Assembly (NCBI RefSeq): GCF_938020365.1
Contig: NZ_CALIIB010000148.1
Coordinates: 1 to 8,456, forward strand
Length of the DNA: 8,456 bases
Reading direction: 5' to 3'
DNA from: an uncultured Streptococcus sp.
Lineage (GTDB): Bacteria; Bacillota; Bacilli; Lactobacillales; Streptococcaceae
Each line of letters starts with the position of its first letter. Positions within the stretch are counted from its first letter, which is position 1. Below the pieces are notes generated by a model that was given only the letters and a program-made list of their open reading frames with translations, ran no database searches and was not told the DNA's origin. Positions 1 to 6,425 of the stretch are shown here, piece by piece. A program made the translations under genes and the position numbers.

Positions 1-1108
1 TGATACAGCCATCACGCCAGATAGATGCGATGTCCGCAAATGGCAAGTTCCAGTTGTTTTCTTTAGATGCCACACGCAATTGAGCAAAACCTTGTGCGTA
101 TGAAATAATTTTTGAGAAGTAGAGGGCTTGACGGATCTTTTCGATCAACTCAGCCTTGTCACCTTCAAATTTGAAGACAGCTGGTTTTGGAAGCACCTTG
201 CTAGCGTGTACACGCTCTTCTTTGTAAGTAGAGATGTAGCGAGCAAATACGGACTCAGTGATGAGTGACAATGGCACACCAAGGTCAAGCGCTGATTGGC
301 TAGTCCATTTGCCAGTTCCTTTGTTTCCTGCAGCATCGAGGATGTAGTCTACGATTGGTCCATCTTGCCCTTCATCGTCTTTACGGCTCAAGATATCAGC
401 TGTGATTTCGATCAAGTAGCTGTCCAATTCACCCTTGTTCCACTCAGTAAAGATTTCGGCCATGTCTTCTGCAGAAAGACCAAGCAAGTGTTGCATGAGG
501 TCGTAGCTTTCTGCGATCAATTGCATGTCACCATACTCGATACCGTTGTGGACCATTTTCACATAGTGACCAGCTCCATCAGGACCGATGTAAGTCACAC
601 ATGGTTTGCCATCTTCAGGTGCTTTGGCTGAGATTTCTTCGAGAACATCAGCAACCAATTCGTAGGCTTCTTTTTGTCCACCAGGCATGATAGAAGGACC
701 TTCAAGGGCACCTTTTTCACCACCAGAAACTCCAGTACCGATAAAGTTGATACCTGAGTTTGCCAATTCTTCATTACGACGAATCGTATCTTTGTAGAAA
801 GTGTTTCCGCCGTCGATCAAGATATCGCCCTTGTCAAGGTGGGGAAGAAGAGCTTGGATAGTTGCATCTGTACCAGGTCCAGCTTGAACCATGAGCATGA
901 TACGGCGAGGTTTTTCGATAGATTGAACGAAAGACTCTACATCGTAGCTTGGAACAAATTTCTTTTCAGGATGGCAAGCGATTACGTCTTCTGTTTTTTC
1001 TTTACTACGGTTGTAAATAGCAACTGTATAACCACGAGATTCGATATTTAGGGCAAGATTACGACCCATTACGGCCATACCTACGACACCAAAGTTAGCT
1101 TTTGTCAT
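1..1108 (-). CDS. gnd: 6-phosphogluconate dehydrogenase (decarboxylating), C-terminus cut off by the window edge
   Basis: Cytosolic oxidative pentose phosphate enzyme: it oxidatively decarboxylates 6-phosphogluconate to ribulose 5-phosphate, making NADPH. I translated the reverse strand from ATG at 1108 and found 369 open codons with no stop; the family is usually about 470 residues, so roughly the last 100 lie outside the window. Visible marks are the N-terminal Rossmann dinucleotide motif (GVVGMAVMGRNLA, residues 7-19), the substrate-binding SGG at 128-130, the active-site stretch with K184 and E191 in KMVHNGIEYGD, and KGTGKWT at 263-269. These match the catalytic Lys/Glu pair known for the family. 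The start is supported by a GGAG site a few bases upstream and by an extended -10 promoter about 40 bp away. The gene is separated from the upstream flotillin gene by 162 bp and probably forms its own transcription unit. Identification is firm. Confidence 0.97.
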   Translation of the reverse strand, partial: MTKANFGVVGMAVMGRNLALNIESRGYTVAIYNRSKEKTEDVIACHPEKKFVPSYDVESFVQSIEKPRRIMLMVQAGPGTDATIQALLPHLDKGDILIDGGNTFYKDTIRRNEELANSGINFIGTGVSGGEKGALEGPSIMPGGQKEAYELVADVLEEISAKAPEDGKPCVTYIGPDGAGHYVKMVHNGIEYGDMQLIAESYDLMQHLLGLSAEDMAEIFTEWNKGELDSYLIEITADILSRKDDEGQDGPIVDYILDAAGNKGTGKWTSQSALDLGVPLSLITESVFARYISTYKEERVHASKVLPKPAVFKFEGDKAELIEKIRQALYFSKIISYAQGFAQLRVASKENNWNLPFADIASIWRDGCI

Positions 1109-1145
1109 TTTCTACTCCTATAATCTTAGTTGTTTAATCTGTTAT

Positions 1146-1174
1146 ATTTTAACATTTTTACATGGTAATGAAAA
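1146..1174 (-). promoter_or_regulatory. Putative sigma-A promoter of gnd
   Basis: On the minus strand, TTTTCA (1169-1174) is followed by a 17-bp spacer and TAAAAT (1146-1151), with TG one base before the -10, giving an extended -10 of form TGnTAAAAT. The predicted transcript start near 1139 leaves a leader of about 30 nt carrying the GGAG ribosome site. It is read from sequence only. Confidence 0.6.
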
Positions 1175-1209
1175 GTATTTAGCTGATAGAAATGCTTTTC
1201 TATGGGAGG

Positions 1210-1253
1210 ATACGCAAACAGCCAGAAGTTTCAACTCCTAGCTGTTTGGATAT
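1210..1253 (-). other. Long hairpin between the flotillin gene and gnd, possible weak terminator
   Basis: Positions 1216-1229 pair with 1234-1247 around a 4-base loop. As minus-strand RNA the stem is 14 bp with every position paired (two G-U wobbles); as plus-strand RNA the wobbles become A-C mismatches. It can be extended by about 6 bp with one mismatch out to 1210/1253. It lies just after the flotillin stop codon (1271) and before the gnd promoter. No run of U follows, so it is not a standard intrinsic terminator; it may protect the flotillin mRNA 3' end or terminate weakly. Confidence 0.45.
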
Positions 1254-1270
1254 CATAGATACATTTGGAT

Positions 1271-2734
1271 TTATTTCTCATCAACTTCGATGACAGCTTG
1301 TTCATCTTGTTTAAGCTTGTTGACAGTCATATTGACGCCAAGTGCTCCAGCTAACAGTTGACGAATGTCAAAGCCTGCCCCTTGAGAAACTTGATCAATA
1401 CTCTGCATGATGTCGCCGACCATTTTAGAAGCGTTGCCTTCACCATACATGGTAATCTTATCTACCTTGGTCAATGGCTCTGCCACCGCACGAGCGATTT
1501 CTGGCAATTTATCGACAATCATCTCCGTAATCGCAGCTTCCTGCATCTTCTTCATGGCTTCGGCTTTCTTGTCCAAACCTTGTGCTTCCGCTTCTAGTTT
1601 AAGACGAATGGCTTCCGCTTCTGCACGTCCTTTGGCTTCAATAGCTTCTGCTTCTTGCAGTTGCGCAAATTTCTCAGCCTCGGCTTGAGCCTTGCGGGCT
1701 TCGGCTTCTTTTTGTGTTTCAAAGAGTTCCGCTTCGGCCTGACGCTGACGTTCAATCAATTGTGCTTCTGCAGCCTGTTGACGGGCATATTTTTCAGCTT
1801 CGGCTTGCTTGCGGATATTGGCATCCAATTCCTGCTCACGAACCTTAACTTCCCGTTCTTTGACTTCAGCTTCTTTTTCCTGCTTCATGATGTTGGCTTC
1901 TGCAGCCACACGTTCTTGTTCACGACGCTGGATCTCAGCCTCAATCCCTTTGGCTGCGTCCGCTTTAGCTTGCGCAATATCTGCTTCCTGCTTGAGGGCA
2001 GCTTGTTTCAGTTTGAGTTCATTTTGCTTTTGAGCAATTTCCAAGTCAGCAGCCACGCGCTTGTCGTTAGCCAGCTTGTCCTGCTCAGCTTCAACTTCCT
2101 TACGCTCACGTTCAGCCTTAGCCTTGGCAATCAGGGCGTCTTTCTTGATCGTTTCGACATTTTCAATACCGAGGTTGTCAATAACGCCACCTTCGTCAGA
2201 GAAGGATTGAACGGTAAAGGCAATGACTTCCAGACCCATCTTAGCCAAATCTGGTGCTACGTTATCTTGCACTTTAGAGGCAAATTCCTGACGGTCATTG
2301 ACCATCTTGCGCAATTCCATCTGGCCGATTACTTCACGAAGGTTCCCTTCGAGGACATCTTGGACAGAGTTGGAAATATCAGTGGTATTCCAATTAAGGA
2401 AGTTTTCTGCCGCACGCTCAATCATTTCATCCGTAGTACCAATCTTCAGCTTAACAGCCGCATCGGCACGAACGTTGATAAAATCAAGTGTTGGCACAGA
2501 CTCAGAAGTACGGACGTCGGTAGAAAACTGCTCAATATCCAAATAAGAGCGCTGCTCTACAAAAGGAATCATGAAGCCAGCCTTACCTCTTAAATGACGC
2601 TGCTTACGCAGACCAGTAATAACGACTACTTCATTTGGCTTAGCATTGACATAGCCCTTAGCCAAAAGAATAATAAGCACAATGGCTGCAACGATTGCAA
2701 AAATCAACCAGCCTGGGATAAATAACATATCCAT
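1271..2734 (-). CDS. floT: Flotillin family protein (SPFH domain plus long EA-rich coiled coil)
   Basis: A membrane-anchored scaffold protein of the flotillin/YqiK/FloT type; relatives organise functional membrane microdomains and affect membrane fluidity and protein complex assembly. The 487-residue protein has an N-terminal membrane segment at about residues 3-25 (IFAIVAAIVLIILLA) and no classical signal peptide. An SPFH/band-7 domain follows at about 30-200, containing VVVITG, a MIPFVEQRSYLDI stretch and a VIAFTVQSFSD strand. About 190 residues of Glu/Ala/Lys/Gln-rich coiled coil (about 205-395, many EAEA and AEAE repeats) come next, then a C-terminal flotillin region with EMIVDKLPEIARAVAEPL and ITMYGEGN. 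Length fits B. subtilis FloT (about 509). The chosen ATG at 2734 has AGGAAG five bases upstream; a TTG nine codons earlier overlaps that site and is rejected. No NfeD-type partner gene lies on either side. The gene symbol is by family analogy and not proven orthology. Confidence 0.9.
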   Translation of the reverse strand: MDMLFIPGWLIFAIVAAIVLIILLAKGYVNAKPNEVVVITGLRKQRHLRGKAGFMIPFVEQRSYLDIEQFSTDVRTSESVPTLDFINVRADAAVKLKIGTTDEMIERAAENFLNWNTTDISNSVQDVLEGNLREVIGQMELRKMVNDRQEFASKVQDNVAPDLAKMGLEVIAFTVQSFSDEGGVIDNLGIENVETIKKDALIAKAKAERERKEVEAEQDKLANDKRVAADLEIAQKQNELKLKQAALKQEADIAQAKADAAKGIEAEIQRREQERVAAEANIMKQEKEAEVKEREVKVREQELDANIRKQAEAEKYARQQAAEAQLIERQRQAEAELFETQKEAEARKAQAEAEKFAQLQEAEAIEAKGRAEAEAIRLKLEAEAQGLDKKAEAMKKMQEAAITEMIVDKLPEIARAVAEPLTKVDKITMYGEGNASKMVGDIMQSIDQVSQGAGFDIRQLLAGALGVNMTVNKLKQDEQAVIEVDEK

Positions 2735-2795
2735 AGAAACTTCCTTTCTTTTCCAGAGCAATAGACGAATGCATTGCCCAAATATATTTTTAGTT

Positions 2796-2823
2796 AGTAT
2801 ATCAAAAAATTAACAGTTTGCAA
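2796..2823 (-). promoter_or_regulatory. Putative sigma-A promoter of the flotillin gene
   Basis: On the minus strand, TTGCAA (2818-2823), a 16-bp spacer and TATACT (2796-2801), preceded by TGA to give an extended -10. The predicted start near 2789 gives a leader of about 55 nt. The promoter sits just below the terminator of the upstream BI-1 gene, so the flotillin gene is probably monocistronic. Confidence 0.6.
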
Positions 2824-2869
2824 AACTTTTACTGCTACTCCTATCCAACTTCTGAAATCCCCCTCAAAC

Positions 2870-2906
2870 AAAAAAAGATAGCTCCTCATTCATTGAGGAA
2901 ACTATC
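2870..2906 (-). terminator. Intrinsic terminator of the HD-domain/BI-1 operon
   Basis: Minus-strand RNA forms GATAG..TCCTCA paired with TGAGGA..CTATC around a small loop, with a 2x1 internal loop midway. It is followed directly by seven U (2870-2876 on plus as A). The hairpin starts about 10 nt after the BI-1 stop codon. Confidence 0.9.
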
Positions 2907-2915
2907 CATCTTTTA

Positions 2916-3599
2916 TTAGTCATTTCTTCCAAAGATACGAAGGATGCTGAGGAAGAGGTTGATAAAGTCAAGGTAGAGGCTCAAAGCTAGAGAAATAGCC
3001 CAGCCAAGACCTGCCTGTCCACCCGTTTGCTCATAAACGTAGCGAATTTTTTGATTGTCCCAAGCAATCAACCCTGCGAAAATGACGACGCTGACATAGC
3101 TGACAATGTAGTCTATCATGTCGCTACCGAGGAAAATATTGACAAAACTCGCAATCACAATCCCAATCAGGCCTGCAATCATAGCTCGACCCATGCCAGA
3201 TAAATCTTTTTTAATGATGACGCCCATGGCTGCCATAACAAGGAAAACAGCCGCACTAACTGCAAATGCTTTGAAAACCACGCCTCCTGTGTACATGGCC
3301 ACAATGAAACTCATGGTAAATCCGTTTAGGGCTGAGTAGCTCAAAAAGAGAGGAAGAGCAGCTGGACTATTGCGGAGGCCTCTGCTGGAAGCTGACCAAA
3401 CCAAGGCCAGCTCAATGAAGATAGCTCCATAGTAAATCCAGCTATAATGGAGTAGAATCTCAACTAGAGCTGTCTGGAAGGTCGTCAGCATTAGACCCGA
3501 AACCAGAGCAGAGATGGCAATTCCCATCCCAACAAATCCGTAGACCTTAGAATAAAAACTAGAAAGTCCACTGTTTTCTTGAATAATTGTATTGTTCAT
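2916..3599 (-). CDS. Bax inhibitor-1 / YccA-YetJ family multi-pass membrane protein
   Basis: A 227-residue integral membrane protein of the BI-1 (TMBIM) family. B. subtilis YetJ, a structural relative, is a pH-sensitive calcium leak channel; the role in streptococci is not established and any transport role here is inference. About seven hydrophobic segments can be read: roughly 22-42, 53-70, 82-103, 107-130, 138-157, 163-180 and 200-222. The family signature is present near the end: WDNQK with D181 and, in the last helix, LYLDFINLFLSILRIFG with D211. These are probably the two acidic residues that form the pH-sensing pair in YetJ-type proteins. The ATG at 3599 is preceded by AAAGGAGA at normal spacing. 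It lies 19 nt below the HD-domain gene with no terminator between them, so the two are probably co-transcribed, and a strong intrinsic terminator follows. Confidence 0.93.
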   Translation of the reverse strand: MNNTIIQENSGLSSFYSKVYGFVGMGIAISALVSGLMLTTFQTALVEILLHYSWIYYGAIFIELALVWSASSRGLRNSPAALPLFLSYSALNGFTMSFIVAMYTGGVVFKAFAVSAAVFLVMAAMGVIIKKDLSGMGRAMIAGLIGIVIASFVNIFLGSDMIDYIVSYVSVVIFAGLIAWDNQKIRYVYEQTGGQAGLGWAISLALSLYLDFINLFLSILRIFGRND

Positions 3600-3618
3600 A
3601 ATGTCTCCTTTTTACATT

Positions 3619-4110
3619 TTAACTTTTCATCATCTTTCGATGATACTTTTTACGCCCACTCAGCCTTTGTCGCCAAGGTGCCGTCGCCTCTTTGATCGCC
3701 CAATACTTGTCCACCATGGTCACAACGAAGGACTCCTTGTAGCGAGGTGGTGCTAAGGTAGCTCCCCACATGTGCTTGATGATAATATCTTCCTCAACTC
3801 GATTGAGCTTGGTAATCTTGCGGGCATTTCGGACTGCTAGGCGGGGATGTACCCAGGCATGACTCTTTTTAAACTTGGTTTCGCGCCAGTCATAATAGAA
3901 TAAATCATGCAGAAGAGCACCTCGTGCTGTACTGCGGGCATTCCAGCCAAATTTTTTAGCAATTTTATAACTAGTATAACTAACATTGATTGAATGTTCA
4001 AGCCGATTGGAATAAATATGATGGGTAATCCCTTTTAAACGCTGAACACTTGGCTTCTCAATCAAATGCCCCACATAGGCCATAAATTCATCATCTTCTC
4101 TGTAAGGCAT
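3619..4110 (-). CDS. Small HD-domain protein (predicted metal-dependent phosphohydrolase)
   Basis: A 163-residue soluble protein built on a single HD domain. The metal-binding set is complete: H39 in RLEHSINVSY, the HD pair H68-D69 in GALLHDLFYYDW, and D134 in TMVDKYWAIKE, with additional histidines H88 and H113. HD proteins hydrolyse phosphate esters, often of nucleotides, but no substrate can be named from sequence; uncharacterised streptococcal relatives are annotated only as HD-domain proteins. The C-terminus is strongly basic (RQRLSGRKKYHRKMMKS), which could mean nucleic-acid or ribosome contact, though this is speculation. The start is fixed by a very strong GGAGGTGAT site seven bases before ATG. 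The gene begins 44 nt after the methyltransferase stop, has a TATAAT of its own in that gap, and is first in a probable two-gene unit with the BI-1 protein. Confidence 0.85.
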   Translation of the reverse strand: MPYREDDEFMAYVGHLIEKPSVQRLKGITHHIYSNRLEHSINVSYTSYKIAKKFGWNARSTARGALLHDLFYYDWRETKFKKSHAWVHPRLAVRNARKITKLNRVEEDIIIKHMWGATLAPPRYKESFVVTMVDKYWAIKEATAPWRQRLSGRKKYHRKMMKS

Positions 4111-4132
4111 ATCATCACCTCCATTTAGTTTT

Positions 4133-4138
4133 ATTATA
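4133..4138 (-). promoter_or_regulatory. Putative -10 of the HD-domain/BI-1 operon
   Basis: A perfect TATAAT on the minus strand about 22 bp above the HD-gene start codon. No good -35 is found at 16-18 bp and there is no TGn extension. A perfect 14-bp palindrome (4137-4150) overlaps its upstream edge, and a second one (4152-4161) lies where the -35 should be. Possible regulated promoter. Confidence 0.45.
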
Positions 4139-4154
4139 GAAAGATTTCTAAAAG

Positions 4155-4895
4155 CTAGCTTAAAGCAAACATCAGGATGCCGGCTGCCACAGCTACGTTA
4201 AGACTTTCAGCCTGACCCTTCATGGAAATATGAACTAAAACATCAGCCGCATCCGTCATTTCTTGGCTGATCCCCTGACCTTCATTGCCCATGACTAGGA
4301 GGAAATCTTCATGTTTTTCGACCTTTTGATAATCCACAGAATCTTCTGATAAAGTCGAAGCCAAAATTTGCAAGTCACTTTGACGAGCTAGGGCCAGCAT
4401 ATCCTCTCTGCTCACGCGATAAATGGGCAAATGAAAATGGCTGCCCTGCATAGAACGCAAGGTTTTGAGATTGTAAATGTCAGCGGAGTGGCTAGAGATG
4501 AAAACTCCTTGATAACCCGCTGCATCCGCTGTTCGGATGATGGTTCCGACATTGCCAGGATCCTGCACATCTTCTAAAAAGAGATAGGCACCTTCCAGCT
4601 TTTCTGGAATATTCTGCTCCTCAAAGGCTAATTCTGCAACAATTCCCTGAGGGGTCTTGCTATCTGCTAAATCACTGAGAATCTCAGGACTGACAAAAAT
4701 CGTCTGAGAAAATGCTGCCAAGCGCTCTTCGTACTCTGCCAAAGCAAAAATTTGCAAAATCCGTGCCTGACTGGCCAGAGCCTCCTCAAAAAGATGCCAG
4801 CCCTCAATCAAATACGACTCGCTACGATATTTTTTTTGATGCAGCTTTTTAGCTTTTTTTACCACATTATTGGCTTTTGAGGTTATAATATTCAT
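4155..4895 (-). CDS. SpoU/TrmH-family RNA 2'-O-ribose methyltransferase
   Basis: A SAM-dependent SPOUT-fold methyltransferase that methylates a ribose 2'-OH in rRNA or tRNA; which nucleotide is modified cannot be told from sequence. The 246-residue protein has an N-terminal RNA-substrate-binding part (about 1-100, with LIEGWHLFEEAL at 29-40) and the C-terminal catalytic domain. The three SpoU motifs are intact. Motif 1 is DPGNVGTIIRTADAAG (112-127, with N115 and catalytic R121). Motif 2 is LVMGNEGQGIS (200-210). Motif 3 is ISMKGQAESLNVAVAAGI (223-240). These include the residues that form the knotted SAM site. The ATG at 4895 is chosen because residues match the usual N-terminus MNIITSK. A TTG six codons upstream sits inside the -10 box and is unlikely. 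No Shine-Dalgarno precedes the ATG, and the promoter geometry suggests a leaderless mRNA. It is divergent from acyP. An rlmB/tsnR-like name would be a guess. Confidence 0.93.
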   Translation of the reverse strand: MNIITSKANNVVKKAKKLHQKKYRSESYLIEGWHLFEEALASQARILQIFALAEYEERLAAFSQTIFVSPEILSDLADSKTPQGIVAELAFEEQNIPEKLEGAYLFLEDVQDPGNVGTIIRTADAAGYQGVFISSHSADIYNLKTLRSMQGSHFHLPIYRVSREDMLALARQSDLQILASTLSEDSVDYQKVEKHEDFLLVMGNEGQGISQEMTDAADVLVHISMKGQAESLNVAVAAGILMFALS

Positions 4896-4901
4896 AAATA
4901 C

Positions 4902-4910
4902 ATTATAACA
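4902..4910 (-). promoter_or_regulatory. Extended -10 promoter of the RNA methyltransferase, abutting its start codon
   Basis: Minus-strand TGTTATAAT is a perfect extended -10 (TGnTATAAT). The -10 ends 6 bases before the A of the ATG at 4895, so the usual start point, 7 nt downstream, is that A itself. No -35 near consensus is seen, which extended -10 promoters tolerate. Confidence 0.65.
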
Positions 4911-4968
4911 CAATCTAGCAGTTTTGAACTCATCCTCTAGACTTAGCTTCAGAGAAAATCTTATCCCA

Positions 4969-5032
4969 AGCAGCCAGCTGCTCGCTGCGCTATAGGCTGA
5001 AAAGCGAGTTTCAAACCGCTACAAAAGGAGGT
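4969..5032 (+). promoter_or_regulatory. Acylphosphatase leader with overlapping inverted repeats and strong ribosome site
   Basis: Three inverted repeats are packed here: AGCAGC/GCTGCT (4969-4982), CTCGCT/AGCGAG (4981-4986 with 5003-5008), and AGCG/CGCT with inner GTT/AAC (5003-5020). The segment 5003-5008 can pair either upstream or downstream, so the last two are mutually exclusive. AAGGAGGT (5025-5032) follows at once. No convincing sigma-A promoter for acyP is visible in 4914-5036. Confidence 0.35.
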
Positions 5033-5036
5033 AACG

Positions 5037-5315
5037 ATGCAAAAAGTAAGAATGATTGCGCAAGGACGAGTCCAAGGCGTCGGCTTTCGTTGGGGCGTTT
5101 ACTCCCTCGCTCTGCAAATCGGCGGGATTACAGGTCGCGTCTGGAATAATGACGACGGTACAGTCGAAATTTTGGCTCAAGCAGAAAGCTCTGCCCTCAT
5201 GGCCAAGTTCATTCAAGAAATCCGCAAGGGACCAACTCCTTTTTCAAAGGTCAGCTATTTAGATGTCACCATGGCCAATTTTGAGTCCTATACTGACTTT
5301 AAAATTGCAAATTAG
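5037..5315 (+). CDS. acyP: Acylphosphatase
   Basis: A 92-residue cytosolic enzyme that hydrolyses the mixed anhydride bond of acyl phosphates such as acetyl phosphate or carbamoyl phosphate; its physiological substrate in bacteria is unclear. The sequence shows the family signature GRVQGVGFRWGVYSLA (residues 10-25) with the phosphate-binding cradle and catalytic R18, and RVWNNDDGTVEI (34-45) with catalytic N37. The length is typical for a single alpha/beta sandwich domain. The ATG at 5037 has AAGGAGGT at ideal spacing. It is 82 nt upstream of yidC on the same strand, so read-through into yidC is likely. It is transcribed away from the methyltransferase gene. From memory, acylphosphatase next to yidC is a familiar streptococcal order; I could not check this. 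Confidence 0.96.
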   Translation: MQKVRMIAQGRVQGVGFRWGVYSLALQIGGITGRVWNNDDGTVEILAQAESSALMAKFIQEIRKGPTPFSKVSYLDVTMANFESYTDFKIAN

Positions 5316-5328
5316 GTCTGGAGAACTA

Positions 5329-5357
5329 TTGTATATTTCCTTAAAAAACAGTAGAAT
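5329..5357 (+). promoter_or_regulatory. Possible internal promoter for yidC
   Basis: TTGTAT (5329-5334), a 17-bp spacer and TAGAAT (5352-5357) in the acyP-yidC gap. The -10 matches 5 of 6 and the -35 is weak. It would give a leader of about 35 nt and allow yidC expression independent of acyP. Confidence 0.4.
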
Positions 5358-5397
5358 AGATAGGTATTATTTTTTTAGAAACAAAGGAAATGAACTC

Positions 5398-6318
5398 GTG
5401 AAAACATTTAAACGTATTTTATTCTCTGGAATGAGCTTGTCCCTCCTTCTATTATTGACAGGGTGTGTCGGACGAGACAAGGCCGGTAATCCTGCTGGAC
5501 CAATTTGGGACGTGCTTGGTCGGCCTATGGCAGATAGCATCCAGTTCTTTGCCAAGGATTCAGGCCTTGGTTATGGTCTAGCGATTGTTATCGTTACACT
5601 CATCGTGCGGCTGATTATTTTCCCATTGGGAATCTATCAGTCTTGGAAGGCTACTCTTCAGTCAGAAAAGATGAACTACTTCAAGCCCATCTTTGCCCCT
5701 ATCCAAGAACGCATCAACAATGCCGAAACGCAAGAAGAAAAGCTAGCAGCCCAGCAAGAATTATTCGCTGCCCAAAGAGAAAATGGCTTGAGTATGTTTG
5801 GCGGCATCGGCTGCCTGCCTCTGATCATTCAGATGCCTTTCTTCTCAGCCCTCTTCTTTGCTGCCCAATACACAAACGGCGTAGCCAGCAGTACATTCCT
5901 TGGCATCAATCTAGGGAAACCTAGTCTAGCCTTGACACTCATTGTCGGAGTACTCTACTACATCCAGTCACTTCTTTCCCTACATGGTATCGAAGATGAG
6001 ACTCAAAAAGAGCAGATGAAGCGCGCTACTTATATGAGCCCGATTATGATCGTAGTTTTCTCTTTCATGTCACCAGCAGCTGTGACGCTCTACTGGGTAG
6101 TCGGTGGTTTCGTTCAAATTATCCAACAATTCATCATTAACTACTTAATGCGTCCTCGGATCAGAAAGCAAGTAGCAGAAGAATACAAAAAGAATCCTCC
6201 GAAAGCCATGAGCAATGCAGGTCGCATCAAAGATGTGACGCCAAAGGCGAGCCAAGCAATCACTCAAAACAATAAAAAGAAAAAGAATCGCAACGCTGGT
6301 AAACAACGTTCTAGATAA
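5398..6318 (+). CDS. yidC: Membrane protein insertase YidC/Oxa1 family, lipoprotein type (YidC2-like)
   Basis: Inserts and folds membrane proteins, alone or with SecYEG and SRP. The 306-residue protein begins with a lipoprotein signal: basic KTFKR, a hydrophobic LLLLL stretch and lipobox LTGC, so C23 should be lipidated after signal peptidase II cleavage. Five membrane segments follow: about 58-80, 131-157, 176-195, 213-225 and 227-250. R71 in IVRLIIFPLG is the conserved arginine of the hydrophilic groove. A cytoplasmic helical hairpin lies at about 84-130. The tail of about 55 residues (252-306) is very basic (NKKKKNRNAGKQRSR), a feature of the streptococcal YidC2 paralogue, whose tail binds ribosomes. 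The acylphosphatase neighbour, rather than rnpA, also fits YidC2. The start is GTG at 5398, with AAGGA nine bases upstream. Upstream in-frame codons would break the signal peptide and are rejected. A perfect terminator follows. Confidence 0.96.
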   Translation: MKTFKRILFSGMSLSLLLLLTGCVGRDKAGNPAGPIWDVLGRPMADSIQFFAKDSGLGYGLAIVIVTLIVRLIIFPLGIYQSWKATLQSEKMNYFKPIFAPIQERINNAETQEEKLAAQQELFAAQRENGLSMFGGIGCLPLIIQMPFFSALFFAAQYTNGVASSTFLGINLGKPSLALTLIVGVLYYIQSLLSLHGIEDETQKEQMKRATYMSPIMIVVFSFMSPAAVTLYWVVGGFVQIIQQFIINYLMRPRIRKQVAEEYKKNPPKAMSNAGRIKDVTPKASQAITQNNKKKKNRNAGKQRSR

Positions 6319-6333
6319 ATAAACTATCCATGT

Positions 6334-6372
6334 CCCTCCAAGATTTCCTATCTAATCTTGGAGGGCTTTTTT
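6334..6372 (+). terminator. Intrinsic terminator of yidC
   Basis: A perfect 12-bp stem, CCCTCCAAGATT (6334-6345) with AATCTTGGAGGG (6354-6365), an 8-base loop, then C and six T. It lies 15 nt after the yidC stop. Confidence 0.95.
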
Positions 6373-6391
6373 CCATTCCCCTAACAATACT

Positions 6392-6425
6392 AAAAGAGAG
6401 GCTGGGACAAAAGTCCTAGCCTCTC
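6392..6425 (-). terminator. Probable intrinsic terminator for pyrD, formed by one end of the intergenic repeat
   Basis: Positions 6396-6408 pair with 6413-6425 in a 13-bp stem with one G-T position and a 4-base loop. On the minus strand it is followed by UUUU (6395-6392), which fits termination of transcripts coming from pyrD. It lies about 160 nt beyond the pyrD stop, inside the left end of the repeat element. Confidence 0.6.

Noticed and set aside
1655..2593. A 312-codon open frame on plus, antisense to the flotillin gene
   Set aside because: It is a shadow of the Glu/Ala/Lys-rich coiled-coil codons. The translation is Phe/Leu-rich without domain features, it has no ribosome site, and the minus-strand flotillin is unmistakable.
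2735..2761. TTG start nine codons upstream for the flotillin gene
   Set aside because: It would place the AGGAAG ribosome site inside the coding region and add a charged segment before the membrane anchor; the ATG at 2734 is better placed.
4896..4913. TTG start six codons upstream for the RNA methyltransferase
   Set aside because: The TTG and following codons are the extended -10 box itself, and there is no ribosome site.
5263..5397. Upstream in-frame extension of YidC overlapping acylphosphatase
   Set aside because: The added 45 residues overlap acyP and would bury the lipoprotein signal peptide. GTG at 5398 has a ribosome site and gives a normal signal and length.
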